A DNA stretch of 64,000 nt from Streptacidiphilus melanogenes (GTDB taxonomy: Bacteria > Actinomycetota > Actinomycetes > Streptomycetales > Streptomycetaceae). Shown in pieces: positions 35,149 to 43,152 of the stretch (positions are counted from its first letter, which is position 1; every line of letters begins with the position of its first letter). The notes beneath the pieces are model-generated. The model was given only the letters and a program-made list of their open reading frames with translations. It did not search any database and had not been told where the DNA came from. The stretch is from assembly GCF_000787835.1 (NCBI RefSeq), contig NZ_BBPP01000044.1, forward strand, positions 1-64,000, in the 5' to 3' direction. The position numbers and the translations under genes are program-made.

Positions 35149-36312
35149 TCAGCCCGCCTTCACGTCGGTCCAGGCCGTGTCGCGCGCCTGGGCGCCGGCG
35201 CCGCTCGGATTGCGGAAGTAGAGGGAGGGCTTGAGGTCGCCCGGCTCGATCATGCACTGCGGCAGCTGCTTGACCAGCCCCGCATAGGTGGACTCGGTGC
35301 CGTGGACCGGCATCGGGTAGCCGAGGTACTGGATGGTCTTGATCGCGTTCTGGGGTCGCAGCAGATAGTCGATGAAGAGCATCGCCGTGCCCGGATGCTC
35401 GGCGTTCGCCGGTATCGCGAAGCAGTCGGAGTTGATCGGCGAACCCTCCTTGGCCACCTCGAAGCCGTAGAGCGTCGCGTCCTTGGCCTGGTTGAGCACG
35501 CTGACCATGTCCCCGCTCCAGGCCTGCGTCATGGTGGCGGTCCCGTCGAGCAGGTTGTTGTAGTCGTCGCTGGAGAAACCGCGCAGGTGCGGACGGAGCG
35601 TCTTCAGCAGCGAGGTCATCCGGTCCAGGTCGCCCTGCGCGGTGGTGTTCGGGTCCAGGCCGAGCTTGAGCGCCGCCATGCCGAGCACCTCGTCCTCGTC
35701 GTCGAGGAGGAAGGTGGTGCCGCTGGACTGCGCGTCCCACAGGTCCTGCCAGGAGCCGGTCAGCGCACCGAGCTTGTCGCGGCGCCAGCCGATGCCGGTC
35801 TTGTACATCGTGAACGGCACCGTGTGCGCGGACTTCGGGTCGTACCAGGGGTCCTCGAAGTACGGGTAGCTGCCGAAGACCAGCTCGGCGTTGCGGAGCT
35901 TGGTGTGGTCGATGGCGCGCAGGCGTCCCGCCTGGGCCAGCCGCTGCGCGTACTTGGCGGACGGGAAGATGATGTCGTACTTGTTCCCGGCGTCCAGCTT
36001 GGCGACCATGCCCGGCATCGAGTCGAAGTTGGACTGGACGATCTTGACGCCGTACTCCTTCTGGAACCCGGCGAAGACGGAGGGGTCGATGTAGTCGGCC
36101 CAGTTGAAGTAGACGAGCGGGCCGTCGACCTTCATGTCGATGGGCTTGTCGGTCTGCGCGGGAGTGGCGGTCGCGGGCTGGCTGAAGCCGCAACCGGCGA
36201 GGCCCAGGCCGAGCACGCCGAGCCCGCCGGCGCGGAGCAGCGACCTGCGGGAGAGCTGGGATCCGTGCGAGGGCCGGGTTCTGTGCGGGAACTGGGGGAG
36301 GTGGTCGGACAT
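35149..36312 (-). CDS. ABC transporter substrate-binding lipoprotein, PotD/PotF-like
   Basis: A 387-aa exported binding protein. The signal combines a twin-arginine-like SRRSLLRAGGLGVLGLG with the lipobox LAGC, so it may be a Tat-exported lipoprotein. The mature part has YFNWADYIDPSVFAGFQKEYG, the classic PotD/PotF opening, and DIIFPSAKYAQRLAQAG. GGAGAGG lies 6 bases before ATG 36312. Ligand is a small cation such as a polyamine or betaine by family; sequence alone does not decide. First gene of the importer/oxidase operon. Confidence 0.86.
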   Translation of the reverse strand: MSDHLPQFPHRTRPSHGSQLSRRSLLRAGGLGVLGLGLAGCGFSQPATATPAQTDKPIDMKVDGPLVYFNWADYIDPSVFAGFQKEYGVKIVQSNFDSMPGMVAKLDAGNKYDIIFPSAKYAQRLAQAGRLRAIDHTKLRNAELVFGSYPYFEDPWYDPKSAHTVPFTMYKTGIGWRRDKLGALTGSWQDLWDAQSSGTTFLLDDEDEVLGMAALKLGLDPNTTAQGDLDRMTSLLKTLRPHLRGFSSDDYNNLLDGTATMTQAWSGDMVSVLNQAKDATLYGFEVAKEGSPINSDCFAIPANAEHPGTAMLFIDYLLRPQNAIKTIQYLGYPMPVHGTESTYAGLVKQLPQCMIEPGDLKPSLYFRNPSGAGAQARDTAWTDVKAG

Positions 36313-36472
36313 CTGTGTCCTCTCCAGGTGGGTGGACCGGCGGGGGCGAGCCGGTTGGAGGTGACCGAGGGGGTGAGGGTGTGCGGGATCCCTGGCTCTG
36401 TTCGAGGGAGGCTGCACCGGGGGCGTCCACGCCGCTGCCGGGTGAACGGTGCCTGTGTGAGGGGGACGGCCG

Positions 36473-37171
36473 TCAGCCGTGGTGGTGGTTCGGGCTGCCG
36501 GTGTGGGTCGCGAGCGGGAACGGGGCGGTGACGCCCAGCTGCGGGGTGACCAGGGACCAGATCTGGTCGCGGGCGTCGGCGACGTCCGTCGCCGAGGAAC
36601 CGATCAGGATCCGCGTGCCGTAGCCGTTGGTCAGCGCGATCACCAGGTCCGCGAGCCGGCCGACGTCGCAGGGCCCGAACTCGCCGGCCGCCTGGCCGTC
36701 ACGGACCACGCCGGCGATCCAGTCGCGCAGGTTGCCGTACAGGTCCCGGGCGACGACGAGCGAGTCGGCGTCCCGGACGGCGCGCAGGTGCAGCTCCTGC
36801 CAGAGCAGGAAGTCGCGGCGCAGCTCGGTGTCGATCGGCAGACAGGCGTCGATGACGCGGCCGAGCCGCCAGGTGTGCGGCAGCTCGTTCGGCGGTTCGG
36901 CGGCGTAGCCCTCGACGCCCGCGTGCTCGTAGGAGAAGGTCAGCGCTTCGAGGAAGAGCTTCTCGCGGTTCTCGAAGTGGTAGTGCAGCAGTGCCGAGGA
37001 GACCCCGGCGCGCTCCGCCACCATGCGCATCCGGACCTTCTCGAAGCCGACCTCGGCGATGGTCTCGCACGCCGCCAGCAGGATGACGCGGCGGGTCTGC
37101 TCGGTGCGCTCCTCGTGGCTGGCGCGGCGGCCGGCGGTCGCCGCGGGCACCGGCCGGGTCGTGGCGCTCAC
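36473..37171 (-). CDS. TetR family regulator, BetI-like
   Basis: A 232-aa regulator. Helix-turn-helix: ILLAACETIAEVGFEKVRMRMVAERAGVSSALLHYHFENREKL, spread over residues 30-72. The C-terminal domain (FLLWQELHLRAVRD and the late LVIALTNGYGTRILIG) resembles BetI-type ligand domains. GTG 37171 overlaps the Rieske stop by four bases, so it is co-transcribed with the oxygenase. The palindrome at 38498-38517 is its most likely site. Ligand is unknown; a catabolic amine or its CoA ester would fit. Confidence 0.82.
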   Translation of the reverse strand: MSATTRPVPAATAGRRASHEERTEQTRRVILLAACETIAEVGFEKVRMRMVAERAGVSSALLHYHFENREKLFLEALTFSYEHAGVEGYAAEPPNELPHTWRLGRVIDACLPIDTELRRDFLLWQELHLRAVRDADSLVVARDLYGNLRDWIAGVVRDGQAAGEFGPCDVGRLADLVIALTNGYGTRILIGSSATDVADARDQIWSLVTPQLGVTAPFPLATHTGSPNHHHG

Positions 37172-38391
37172 GCGGACTCCTGAGGGTCGGTGTTCGGGGC
37201 GGCCGGGCCGACGACGCCGTCCAGGTCGGCGCGGATCCGCTCGGCGAACCAACCTACCGCCGATTCCCGTCGCGAGAGCGGGCCCGGCTGGAACCCCGGC
37301 GTGCCGAGGCCCTGCTGGACACGCGCCACCAGCTCGGCGTCCTCGTCGTTGGTGATCCAGCCGATGTGGATGTTGAGCCGCCGGGCGAGGGCGGTGCGGA
37401 CTCCCGCACCGGGCTTGGTGTACCAGGCCCCGCCCAGGGCCACGCGGTCGGGCGCGGTGGGGATGGCGGTCCAGGCGAGCACATGGTCAGGGTAGAAGTC
37501 GAGAAGGGTGTTGGGGTAGATCACCGCGTAGCGCCAGACCCGCCGGTCGGCTTCGGTCAGACCCGGCATGGGGGACGTCACCCGCTGGTAGAGCCGTTCG
37601 ACGAAGTTCGACGAAGGCTTGTCCCGGAGCGGCACCTGGAACAGAGCGTAGGACTCGCGCAGCTCACTGGCCACGTAGTTCTGATAGTCGAACAGCCGCA
37701 TCAGGCCCGGGTGGGCGACCGGGACGTGGTAGCCCTCGAGGTAGTTGTCGACGGCTACCTTCCAGTTGGCCTCCTGCACCTCGAAGCTGTCTCGGTCGTG
37801 GATCCGGTACTTGCCGACCGGGACCAGGTCCGGGCCGAGGTAGCGGCCGACGGCGTCGCTCAGACCGGCGCACTGCTCTGCCAGCGGCTTGGCACGGCCG
37901 TCGACGTTGACGAAGACGAAGCCGAGGAAGGACTCGACCGCAACGGGGAAAAGCCCCAGATTCGGCTTGTCGAGGCAGGGGATCTGCCGGGCCTCGGGCG
38001 CGCCGACCAGGCTTCCGTCGAGGCGGTAGGTCCAGCCGTGGTACGGGCAGCGGATCGCCTTGCCGGAGGGCTCCGGGGCGGAGACCAGTCGGGTGCCGCG
38101 GTGGCGGCAGACGTTGAGGTGGGCCTTGAGGCCGCCGTCCTCGGTGCGGACCACCAGGACCTCACGGCCGGCGGCCCAGGCGCTGAGCCGGGCGCCCGGG
38201 CCCGGCAGGTCCGTCTCATGGCAGACCAGCTGCCAGGAGCGGGCGAAGACGTGGTCGTTCTCGGCCGTGGCGACGGCGGGATCGGTGTAGTAGCGGGCCG
38301 CGAGGCCCGCCGCGGGGGCGGTGCCCCCGTCGGGAGCCGACGGGGCCGGCTCTGCTTGCGGGGGACCGGATCGGGTCAGTTCGGACTGCAT
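37168..38391 (-). CDS. Rieske non-heme iron oxygenase, alpha subunit
   Basis: A 407-aa oxygenase. The Rieske [2Fe-2S] site is complete: CRHRGTRL supplies Cys-x-His and CPYHGWTY supplies Cys-x2-His. The catalytic domain has NWKVAVDNYLEGYHVPVAHPGL, giving the bridging Asp and two His of the mononuclear iron site. The family includes choline/carnitine and glycine-betaine monooxygenases as well as aromatic dioxygenases; no beta subunit gene is adjacent. It would need a ferredoxin and reductase, and candidates lie divergently at 39178-40721. ATG 38391 is preferred because AGGAG is close upstream. Confidence 0.84.
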   Translation of the reverse strand: MQSELTRSGPPQAEPAPSAPDGGTAPAAGLAARYYTDPAVATAENDHVFARSWQLVCHETDLPGPGARLSAWAAGREVLVVRTEDGGLKAHLNVCRHRGTRLVSAPEPSGKAIRCPYHGWTYRLDGSLVGAPEARQIPCLDKPNLGLFPVAVESFLGFVFVNVDGRAKPLAEQCAGLSDAVGRYLGPDLVPVGKYRIHDRDSFEVQEANWKVAVDNYLEGYHVPVAHPGLMRLFDYQNYVASELRESYALFQVPLRDKPSSNFVERLYQRVTSPMPGLTEADRRVWRYAVIYPNTLLDFYPDHVLAWTAIPTAPDRVALGGAWYTKPGAGVRTALARRLNIHIGWITNDEDAELVARVQQGLGTPGFQPGPLSRRESAVGWFAERIRADLDGVVGPAAPNTDPQESA

Positions 38392-38497
38392 GGCGCTCCT
38401 GCTCATCGCGCGGGGCCTGGGTGGGGCAGAGACTGACTGGCTGCTCAGCGAGCGGTGCGGCAAGGTTGCGCCTTCACGTCCTCGGTGTCAATACTTG

Positions 38498-38517
38498 CTG
38501 ACTAACTGGTTGATCAG
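38498..38517. promoter_or_regulatory. Palindromic operator candidate between the two arms of the amine cluster
   Basis: CTGACTAAC (38498-38506) and GTTGATCAG (38509-38517) match as inverted repeats at 7 of 9 positions, around TG. The surrounding sequence (38489-38520) is the most AT-rich part of the intergenic region and holds likely promoters for both strands. The form is typical of TetR-family operators. Confidence 0.6.
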
Positions 38518-38677
38518 TACCGTGGCGACCACGCCGCCCGGCCGACCCGGCGCTCCTGATGTCCCATCCCAGGAGCGGCCCCTTCTCCCGGACGCCGATC
38601 TCTCCCCACCCCACTCACGCGGTCCGGCCGTTGCCGGACCCCTCGGCATCGCACCCCGTCCCACCGCGGAGGCAGGC

Positions 38678-39181
38678 ATGCACGGATCCCGCAGGAACGC
38701 CTGGCTCGGACTCACCCCCGAGCCCGAGCGCGAGCTGCCCCACGCAGTGGCCCGGCTGCGCGCCCGGCTCCCCGACGGAGCGGCGGCGAGCACGGAGGCC
38801 GCCGAGCGCCGCCGCGTGGAGCGCCTGGTCCTGCACGGCAACCGGCGCAGCTGGCTCGGCTACCTGCGGGAGGTCGCCGAGCTGGTGGCCGACGTCGCGG
38901 CCGGCGGCTCGGGCGGAAGGGCCGGGGGAGCCGCGCGCGCAGCCGCGGGGGGAGCCGCCGGTGGGGAGGGCCCACCGGGCCCGGGGACCGTCGAGGCGGC
39001 ACTCGTCGCCGGCGAGGTCGTCCTCGCCCACCACCAGATGCTGATCGGCCTGCCCGGCCCGGACTACGACCGGGTCGCCGCCGACCGGGCGCTGCTCACC
39101 CGAGCCGTCGACCGGCTGCGGCGCCTGTCGCTGTCGGCGCGGGCGTCGGCCGGACACCACCCAGAGGCAGGTTTGCGATGA
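38678..39181 (+). CDS. Uncharacterised helical protein, first gene of the NuoF-like operon
   Basis: A 167-aa protein that I do not recognise. Residues 20-75 are charged and probably helical (REVAELVADVA), then comes a Gly/Ala linker (about 86-115) and a second helical part (VAGEVVLAHHQMLIGLPGPDYDRV, then LLTRAVDRLRRLSL). No cofactor motif or membrane segment is evident. GGAGG stands 5 bases before ATG 38678. The stop overlaps the NuoF-like start, so it is probably a partner or stability factor of that protein. Confidence 0.7.
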   Translation: MHGSRRNAWLGLTPEPERELPHAVARLRARLPDGAAASTEAAERRRVERLVLHGNRRSWLGYLREVAELVADVAAGGSGGRAGGAARAAAGGAAGGEGPPGPGTVEAALVAGEVVLAHHQMLIGLPGPDYDRVAADRALLTRAVDRLRRLSLSARASAGHHPEAGLR

Positions 39182-40476
39182 CCGCGACAGTGATCCACAT
39201 CCCGGGGCACGGCCCGGCGCCCGTGCTGGGACCGAGCCCGGACCGGGTCGAGAGCCTGGCCGCCTACCTGGCCCGCGGCGGATACCGCTCGGAGCTCCGG
39301 CCCGAGGAGCTGCTCGCCCGGATCGAGGCCGCGGACCTGCGCGGCCACGGCGGGGCGGGCTTCCCCACCGCCGTCAAGCTGCGCGCCGTGCGCGACGGCG
39401 AGGGCGCGCCCGTCGTCGTCGCCAACGGCGAGGAGGGCGAGCCGGGCTCGGTCAAGGACCGCTGGCTGTTGCGGGCCCGTCCGCACCTGGTCCTGGACGG
39501 CCTCGTCCGGGCGGCCCGGATCACCGGGGCCGACCGCGCGTTCGTCTACCTCTCCGACGAGGGAGCCGAGCGCCGCGTCCGCCAGGCCCTGGCCGAGCGC
39601 GACCCCGGGCTGCCCGTGGAGGTCGTGCGCACCGAACCCGCCTATGTCGCGGGGGAGGAGAGCGCCGTGGTCCGCCGCATCGACGGCGGGCCGGCCCTGC
39701 CGACGGCCAAGCCGCCGCGCGTGTTCGAACACGGCGTCGGCGGCGCGCCGACCCTGGTGGCCAACGTCGAGACGCTGGCGCGACTGGCCCTGCTGACCGG
39801 TGGGAGCGACGGTGCGGACACGGCTCTGCTCACCCTGTCGGGGGGCCGCAGCGCACCGGTGCTGACCGAGCAGCGCTACGGTGTGACTCTTCGTCAACTC
39901 GCCGTGCTGCAGGGTACAGCCGAACCGTCCGCCGTGCTGATGGGCGGCCTCTTCGGCGGACTGCTTCCGCCGAGTGCCCTCGATCTTCCGCTGGACCGGG
40001 CCCGGCTGGCCCAGGCGGGCACGGGGCTCGGCTGTGGCGCGATCCGCTTCCTGGCGCCCGACGAGTGCCCGGTCTCCGTCGCTGCCGACGCCGTGGACCA
40101 CCTGACCGCCGAGAGCAGCCGCCAGTGCGGCGTCTGCGTCTCCGGGACCCGGGCCCTGCGCGACACCCTCGTCGCCCTGGCCGAGGGCCGCTGTGACGCC
40201 GACGGCCAGGCCAACCTGGCCCGTTGGGCGCAGGGCCTGCCCGGACGCGGCGCGTGCGGCCTGCTCGACGCCGCCGCCCGGCTGGCCGGTTCGCTGGTCG
40301 CCGGCTTCGCGGACCTGGTCGAGGCCCATCGGCGCACGCCCTGTCCGGCCTGCGCCGCCACTCCGCCGGACGCCGGTCGCCGCCTGCGTGTTCCCGTGCC
40401 GTTGCCCATGACCACCGCGACGGTCCTCCGCGCGGCGGTCCCGCCGCCGCCGTGCACGGCTGCCCGGGTCGGCTGA
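39178..40476 (+). CDS. NuoF-like NADH:ferredoxin-type flavoprotein subunit
   Basis: A 432-aa protein of the complex I 51-kDa family. The FMN/NADH region is visible in GHGGAGFPTAVKLRAV and VANGEEGEPGSVKDRW. The [4Fe-4S] segment reads QCGVCVSGTR, so the third cysteine of the usual C-x2-C-x2-C is replaced by Gly; a later Cys (GRGACGLL) and CPACAA near the C-terminus remain. No NuoE or NuoG genes are near. The downstream ferredoxin suggests NADH-to-ferredoxin electron transfer for the Rieske oxygenase, or electron uptake from the acyl-CoA dehydrogenases. The direction is not decided by sequence. Confidence 0.75.
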   Translation: MTATVIHIPGHGPAPVLGPSPDRVESLAAYLARGGYRSELRPEELLARIEAADLRGHGGAGFPTAVKLRAVRDGEGAPVVVANGEEGEPGSVKDRWLLRARPHLVLDGLVRAARITGADRAFVYLSDEGAERRVRQALAERDPGLPVEVVRTEPAYVAGEESAVVRRIDGGPALPTAKPPRVFEHGVGGAPTLVANVETLARLALLTGGSDGADTALLTLSGGRSAPVLTEQRYGVTLRQLAVLQGTAEPSAVLMGGLFGGLLPPSALDLPLDRARLAQAGTGLGCGAIRFLAPDECPVSVAADAVDHLTAESSRQCGVCVSGTRALRDTLVALAEGRCDADGQANLARWAQGLPGRGACGLLDAAARLAGSLVAGFADLVEAHRRTPCPACAATPPDAGRRLRVPVPLPMTTATVLRAAVPPPPCTAARVG

Positions 40477-40529
40477 CGCCCCGCCCCCTTCCTCCTCCCG
40501 TTCCACCGCACACCGAAGAGGGAACCCCC

Positions 40530-40721
40530 ATGAAACTCCGCATCGACTCCACCCGCTGCCAGGGGTACGGAGAATGCCTGCCGCCCGCCCCCGGCGTGAT
40601 CGACCTCGACGAGTGGGGCTACGCCCGGCTCCTGGTCGTCGACCTGACCGACGACCAGGAGGCGGCCGCCCGTGCCGCCGTCGACGCCTGCCCCAACAAC
40701 GCCCTGCGACTGGAGCGGTGA
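40530..40721 (+). CDS. 3Fe-4S ferredoxin
   Basis: A 63-aa small iron-sulfur protein. It has exactly three cysteines, C10 and C16 in CQGYGEC and C54 in DACPNNAL, the pattern of actinobacterial single-cluster [3Fe-4S] ferredoxins that serve P450s and other oxygenases. GAGGG lies a few bases before ATG 40530. It sits between the NuoF-like and acyl-CoA synthetase genes, only three bases from the latter. It is the likely electron carrier of the cluster. Confidence 0.88.
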   Translation: MKLRIDSTRCQGYGECLPPAPGVIDLDEWGYARLLVVDLTDDQEAAARAAVDACPNNALRLER

Positions 40722-40724
40722 CCG

Positions 40725-42845
40725 ATGCGACGTGACCTGACCGCCCTGTTCTCCCCGGACTCGGTCGCGGTGCTCGGCGCCAGCGACGACCCGGCAAAGT
40801 ACGGTCACGCCATCGCCGTCCAGGCCCTGCGCGCCAACGGACGGCGCCCGCTGCACCTGGTCAACCGGCGCGGCGGCACGGTGCTCGGCCGGAAGGCAGC
40901 CACCAGCCTGGGCGCGATCGGCGAGCCGGTGGAGCTGGTCGTGGTGAGCGTCCCGCTGACCGGCTTCGAGGAGGCCGTGGACGAGGCGCTCGCCTGCGGG
41001 GCCCGCGCCATCGTGGCCATCACGGCGGGCTTCGCCGAGATGGGCGCGGAGGGCCTGGCCCGGCAGCGCGCCGTCGCCGAGAAGGTCCAGGCCGCCGGTG
41101 CGCTGCTGGTCGGCCCCAACTGCCTCGGCATCGCCGACAACACCACCGAGCTCTACCTCGCCTCCGACCGGTTCGCCCCCGGCGGCGTCGCCCTGCTCAG
41201 CCAGAGCGGCAACCTGGCGCTGGAGCTCCAGTTGCGGCTCGAACCCCAGGGACTGGGCTTCTCCCGCTTCGTCTCCCTGGGCAACCAGTCCGACGTGACG
41301 CTGGTCGACCTGGTCGCGGACTGCGCCCGCCACGAGGGCACCCGCGCCATCGCCGTCTATGCCGAGGACTTCGGCGACGGCCGCGCCTTCGCCGAGGCCG
41401 CCGCCCACGCGGGCAAGCCCGTCGTGCTGCTGACCGCAGGCCGCGGCGACGCCGCCGCCCGCAGCGCCAAGTCCCACACCGGCGCCCTCACCACCTCCAG
41501 CGACGTGGTGCTCGCCGCGTGCCGGGACGCGGGCATCGAACTGACCCGCACGCCCCGCGAACTCGCCTGCGTGCTGGGCGCTCTGGACGCCGGGCGGCGC
41601 GCCCGCGGCCGCCGCGTGGCGGTCTTCACGGACGGCGGCGGCCACGGCGCCATCGCCGCCGACACGGTCGAGGCGGCCGGGCTGTCGGTGCCCGAGCTGT
41701 CCGCGCCGCTGCAAGGAGAGTTGACGGACGTGCTCTGGGAGCAGTCCGCCGTCGGCAACCCCGTCGACCTGGCCGGCATGGGGGAACGGGATCCGCTGTC
41801 CTACGCGCACACCGTGCAGGCCCTGTTGGCGTCCGACGAGGTCGACGCGGTGCTGCTGACGGGCTACTTCGGCGGCTACGCGTCCGGGGAGGGCGGTCTC
41901 GGCGGCGACGGCGGCGATGGCGACATCGGGGTCGGTGGTGAGGCCGTCGACGGCGAGGTCGGCGGGTTGGGGGTGGCCGAGCTTGCGGCGGCCGAGGCGA
42001 TCGCGGCGGTGGTGCCCGAGTCCGGCAAGCCGCTCGTGGTGCAGTCGATGTATCCGGGATCCCCCAGTTGCCGAGTCCTGGCGGCCGCCGGCGTCCCGGT
42101 CCACGAGGCGGTCGAGGACGCCGCCCGCGCCCTCGTCGCGCTCGCCCCGACGGCGGCCGACGGCGGGGCCGGCGACGGAGTCCGGGTCCTCCCCCTGCCA
42201 CCTGCGGCCGAGCCGCTCGCCGACCCCGACTACCACGCCACCCGACGCCTGCTCGCGGCGGCCGGGGTCCCCTTCCCGTCCGCCCGCGAGATCTCCACCG
42301 AGGCTGAACTGGTCGCCGCGGCACGGGAGTTCCCCGGTCCGCACGTGCTCAAGGCGCTGCACCTGCTGCACAAGTCCGATGCCGGAGGCGTCGCGCTCCG
42401 CCTGGCCGACGAGGAGGCCCTGGTCGCCGCGCACCGCGAGATGCACGCCCGTCTCGGCGCGCCCTCCTACTCGATGGAGGCCATGGCCGATCTGAGCGAC
42501 GGCGTGGAGCTCATCGTCGGAGTCAACCGCGATCCGCGCTTCGGCCCGGTCGCGATGGTCGGCCTGGGCGGGGTGCTCACCGAGGCGCTCGGAGACGTCG
42601 CCTTCGCGCTCGCCCCGGTCACCGCCGAGCATGCCGAGCGGCTGCTGCGCAGTCTGCGCAGCGCCGTGCTGCTCGACGGCGTCCGCGGCCGCCCCGCCGT
42701 CGACGTCGCGGCGGCCGCACGGGCGGTCGCCGCGATCACCGCCGTGGCCGCCGCGCATCCCGAGATCGCCGAACTGGAGGTCAACCCGCTCCTGGCAACC
42801 CCGCGGGGCGCCCTCGCCCTCGACTCCCGCGCTGTTCTCGGCTGA
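40725..42845 (+). CDS. Acyl-CoA synthetase, NDP-forming (fused alpha/beta)
   Basis: A 706-aa enzyme of the ADP-forming acetate-CoA ligase group, which makes acyl-CoA from an acid, CoA and ATP through a phosphohistidine. Order of domains: CoA-binding (SVAVLGASDDPAKYG), ligase-CoA with LLSQSGNLALE, then the KSHTGAL segment with the phosphorylated His, and an ATP-grasp C-terminal part (YHATRRLLAAAGVPFPSA ... VLKALHLLHKSDAGGV). Unusual is a Gly/Asp-rich low-complexity insertion at about residues 386-415. The acid substrate is probably the product of the aldehyde dehydrogenase across the cluster. Confidence 0.86.
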   Translation: MRRDLTALFSPDSVAVLGASDDPAKYGHAIAVQALRANGRRPLHLVNRRGGTVLGRKAATSLGAIGEPVELVVVSVPLTGFEEAVDEALACGARAIVAITAGFAEMGAEGLARQRAVAEKVQAAGALLVGPNCLGIADNTTELYLASDRFAPGGVALLSQSGNLALELQLRLEPQGLGFSRFVSLGNQSDVTLVDLVADCARHEGTRAIAVYAEDFGDGRAFAEAAAHAGKPVVLLTAGRGDAAARSAKSHTGALTTSSDVVLAACRDAGIELTRTPRELACVLGALDAGRRARGRRVAVFTDGGGHGAIAADTVEAAGLSVPELSAPLQGELTDVLWEQSAVGNPVDLAGMGERDPLSYAHTVQALLASDEVDAVLLTGYFGGYASGEGGLGGDGGDGDIGVGGEAVDGEVGGLGVAELAAAEAIAAVVPESGKPLVVQSMYPGSPSCRVLAAAGVPVHEAVEDAARALVALAPTAADGGAGDGVRVLPLPPAAEPLADPDYHATRRLLAAAGVPFPSAREISTEAELVAAAREFPGPHVLKALHLLHKSDAGGVALRLADEEALVAAHREMHARLGAPSYSMEAMADLSDGVELIVGVNRDPRFGPVAMVGLGGVLTEALGDVAFALAPVTAEHAERLLRSLRSAVLLDGVRGRPAVDVAAAARAVAAITAVAAAHPEIAELEVNPLLATPRGALALDSRAVLG

Positions 42846-43025
42846 ACCGCGCCGGCCGGGCGGCGATCGTCGCAGCCGCGCCCGTGCGGACCTCACCCGC
42901 CGGAGCGGCGCCGGTCGGGGCCCGCGCCTCCGAGCCCCCGCTTCCCTCGTGGCTCGCCCCTCGGGCCGCCCGTCCGGGCCGTGCCCCGTCTCTCCGACCG
43001 GCCCCGCCCTTCCTACTCGCCTTCG

Positions 43026-43070
43026 CCCGACCCACCTTGACCCGACCCACCTTGACCCGACCCACCTTGA
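43026..43070. repeat. Three perfect tandem 15-bp repeats
   Basis: The unit CCCGACCCACCTTGA occurs at 43026-43040, 43041-43055 and 43056-43070 without change. Read in frame the unit would encode a five-residue repeat, but the flanking frame is not coding-like. Confidence 0.9.
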
Positions 43071-43119
43071 CCGTGCCCGCCCTCTCGGCCTCGATCGAAC
43101 CACCCTCGTGGACCGTTCA

Positions 43120-43131
43120 CCCCCCCCCCCC
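43120..43131 (+). repeat. Homopolymer of 12 C
   Basis: Twelve C in a row end 8 bases before the AGGAG of the acyl-CoA dehydrogenase gene. The length is prone to slippage and to sequencing error. A length change would alter only the leader, not the protein. Confidence 0.85.
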
Positions 43132-43152
43132 GCTCACGCAGGAGAACCGCCC

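Larger units (their letters stand above)
42846..43152. other. 307-bp intergenic region with tandem repeats and a C-tract
   Basis: It separates the acyl-CoA synthetase from the first acyl-CoA dehydrogenase. It holds three perfect 15-bp repeats, a run of 12 C and the Shine-Dalgarno AGGAG at 43140. Reading frames through it have no coding signature. The dehydrogenases could therefore have their own promoter, though none is obvious. Confidence 0.6.

Noticed and set aside
39894-43103. A 1069-codon open frame on the minus strand
   Set aside because: It runs antisense to the ferredoxin and acyl-CoA synthetase genes, both of which have clear motifs. Its composition is Gly/Arg/Gln-rich, as typical of high-GC antisense frames.
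43120-43131. C12 tract as a phase-variation switch of the dehydrogenase protein
   Set aside because: It lies before the Shine-Dalgarno sequence, outside the coding frame, so slippage cannot switch the protein on or off. Only an expression effect is possible.
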